Assembly (NCBI GenBank): GCA_027604685.1
Contig: JADHYX010000009.1
Location: forward strand, 54,752-118,751
Direction of reading: 5' to 3'
DNA from: Lobulomyces angularis
Lineage: Eukaryota; Chytridiomycota; Chytridiomycetes; Lobulomycetales; Lobulomycetaceae
Length of the DNA stretch: 64,000 bases
In this document: positions 62,605 through 64,000 of the stretch, piece after piece
Position numbering within the stretch: position 1 is the first letter of the stretch
Layout: the number at the start of each line of letters is the position of its first letter
Notes under the pieces: model-generated
The model's database searches: none
What the model saw: only the letters and a program-made list of their open reading frames with translations
What the model was told of the DNA's origin: nothing
Made by a program: the position numbers and the translations under genes

Positions 62605-63188
62605 AAAAAAAAAGGTTTTTTTTTTTTTTTTAATTTTTTAAATTTTTGAAAACAAAAAAAAAAAGAGTTTAAAAATAAAATAAAAAAAAAAAAATTAAAT
62701 AATAGAGTTAAAAAAATTAAATTTTTTGATTAAAAAATATATATGTATATCAACTTCCAAAAAAAAAAATTAATTACATTTTTTTTAGAATTACAATTTC
62801 AAAATAAATAAGAATTTTCAATGTCATTTTTTTCTTTGATTATCAATGTTAAATTCTAAAGTTTATATAAAATAATCTTTATTAAATAAAAAGAATTACC
62901 AAGTTTAATTTAAGTCGTTATAAATTAATCTATGAATCGACTATCATATTTTAAAACTAATTATTAATGAAAACAATCATAATAAAATGATCAACTTCGA
63001 TGTTATGCTTTTGGTGGATTATTAAAATTAATATCTAAAGTCGTTATAAAATAATCTTTATTAATTAAAAAGAATTACCAACTTTAATACCTTGAGATGT
63101 CACAAAACAATCTGTAAATCGACATATATTTTAAAATAAATTATCAACAAAAAAAAACAAATATCATAAAATAATCAACTTCGACATC
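62605..63188. other. Upstream flank of third tRNA-Pro, partly tandemly repeated
   Basis: 62,605-62,850 is A/T homopolymer-rich with no gene. From 62,850 two diverged tandem copies of a ~170-bp unit lead up to the tRNA; the second matches the upstream flank of copy 1. Confidence 0.5.
62860..63185 (+). repeat. Degenerate tandem duplication upstream of tRNA-Pro
   Basis: Two units. Both contain ATAAAATAATCTTTATTAA(T/A)TAAAAAGAATTACCAA, then TTTAAGTCG or TTGAGATGTC, AATC(T)(G/A)T(G/A)AATCGAC, and end at ATCAACTTCGA. The second runs on into the tRNA. The period is about 170 bp. Confidence 0.7.
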
Positions 63189-63260
63189 GGCTTAGTGGTC
63201 TAGTGGTATGATTCTCGCTTTGGGTGCGAGAGGCCCGGGGTTCAATTCCCCGCTGAGCCC
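63189..63260 (+). tRNA. tRNA-Pro (anticodon UGG)
   Basis: 72 nt, no intron, identical to the copy at 17,619-17,690. Acceptor GGCTTAG/CTGAGCC, discriminator C, anticodon loop TTTGGGT. A and B boxes intact. Confidence 0.97.
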
Positions 63261-64000
63261 TGGAGATTTAATTCTTCTATCTTTTTTTCTTTTTTTTCTT
63301 CATATATTAACTGAGAATTAATTTATCCCTCATTTATTATATTTTTAAAGTATGAATTAATTTATCCCTCTTTTTACTACAAATTTCTAGAAATAGAATT
63401 CTCACTTTAGTTTCTACTGAAATATATTTTTTTCCCTTCAACTTTTTTTTTAAAAATGAGTTAAAATGTTGTTTGAAAATTAATAAATTTTATCATAATT
63501 AAACAACTACAATTATTTTATTGCTTTATTGTTAATCTTCGTTTATCGCTTTTTTTTATTTCTTTATAAAAGTATCCTTTGTTGCATTAAAGTGAAAATT
63601 AATTTTTTCTTTGTTATAAATCAAGTTTAATACCAAGTACTATTTTTAACTGTTATATCATATTATAAAATTTATTTACTTGCTTCTTGATTGTGTTTGA
63701 GATTAATTATTTCTTTCTTCTTTGCGATCCATAATAATACCACTAATACTTTTTTTTAGAAATATTGCATACTTTTTTGAAAACAAAGAAAGTTTTTTGT
63801 ATTTAACATAAGTAAAAGGGATTTAAAACTAAAATTTTTAATTTCTTTTAATTATAGTAAAACAGCAATTTAATAATCAAGAAAAAAATGTTATCGCCAT
63901 TACTTTAAGTTTTTTTGTAAGATAATGCAGCTTTAAACTATACAGCTGTGGTCACCAACTGAAGCCCCAAACGAAGACTTAACTTTTTGCAGACTACTTA
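63261..64000. other. Downstream repeat flank to window end
   Basis: To 63,660 this is shared repeat flank. 63,784-63,909 is the inverted partner of 25,678-25,801. No gene-like frame reaches the window end. Confidence 0.45.
63784..63909 (-). repeat. Inverted dispersed repeat, partner of 25,678-25,801
   Basis: The reverse complement matches 25,678-25,801 over about 125 bp. It lies a similar distance beyond its tRNA-Pro as its partner (about 0.5-0.75 kb), but in flipped orientation. Confidence 0.7.

Larger units (their letters stand above)
62850..63660 (+). repeat. Dispersed repeat carrying tRNA-Pro, copy 3
   Basis: Matches copy 1 both upstream and downstream of the tRNA, and copy 2 downstream only. 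Shared downstream blocks include CCTGGAGATTTAATTCTTC, AATTAATTTATCCCTC, TTTCTAGAAATAGAATTCTC, TTTAAAAATGAGTTAAAATG, ATAAAAGTATCCTTTGTTGC and CAAGTACTATTTTT. Confidence 0.75.

Overview
This is nuclear DNA of a eukaryote. It is very AT-rich, and nearly every gene is cut by short AT-rich introns (mostly 35-120 bp) with GT at the donor and a T-run plus AG at the acceptor. Intergenic gaps are short and homopolymer-rich. Several genes point to the fungal lineage: a Pkc1-type kinase (HR1-HR1-C2-C1-C1-kinase, with DYG in place of DFG), a Caf120/Skg3-like double-PH protein and a fungal-style bL31m. A complex I assembly factor (NDUFAF3) argues against lineages that lost complex I. A CNG-type channel, a class C receptor and the N-terminal domain of MDH1B, which is linked to cilia, suggest a zoosporic (flagellated) early-diverging fungus or close relative. 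The species itself is inferred, not proven.

Layout. 0.1-2.8 kb: a small secreted protein, a UBR7/mlo2-type N-recognin and ribosomal protein eS21, all minus. 3.3-6.8 kb: NAD kinase, a possibly broken minus-strand gene and NDUFAF3 (plus). 7.0-11.5 kb: FAM72 (minus), divergent from CDKAL1 (plus), which carries an unusual polytopic tail. 11.9-15.1 kb: a class C GPCR with a cytosolic PH-like tail. 15.5-16.7 kb: a short-chain dehydrogenase (minus). 17.6 kb: the first tRNA-Pro inside a dispersed repeat. 18.9-24.7 kb: a ~1,700-residue golgin-like coiled coil. 25 kb: the second tRNA-Pro. 26.3-28 kb: an MGCG-type acylated protein and an Ies6/INO80C-type protein. 28.3-32.0 kb: a Lam/GRAMD1 sterol transporter (minus), divergent from Pkc1 (32.9-37.1 kb). 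37.5-43.0 kb: an ABCC transporter (minus), divergent from the CNG-like channel (43.6-46.2 kb). 47-51.4 kb: bL31m, a secreted Cys-rich protein, a probable mitochondrial protein and an ankyrin protein. 51.8-57.5 kb: the Caf120-like protein (minus). 57.8-62.6 kb: a helical protein, CHMP5/Vps60, an unknown protein and a stand-alone MDH1B-N protein. 63.2 kb: the third tRNA-Pro.

The window is not an operon or gene cluster; most genes are housekeeping or signalling genes. Divergent pairs sharing a 0.4-0.9 kb upstream region are common. Signalling components are notable: the receptor, CNG-like channel, PKC and CHMP5/golgin trafficking proteins would fit a motile zoospore. The most unusual items are the receptor with its PH-like tail, the channel with a non-standard pore and almost uncharged S4, an ABCC protein with eroded signature and switch-histidine motifs in both nucleotide-binding domains, CDKAL1 with an added membrane domain, a 6-nt microexon, and a family of repeats each carrying a tRNA-Pro.
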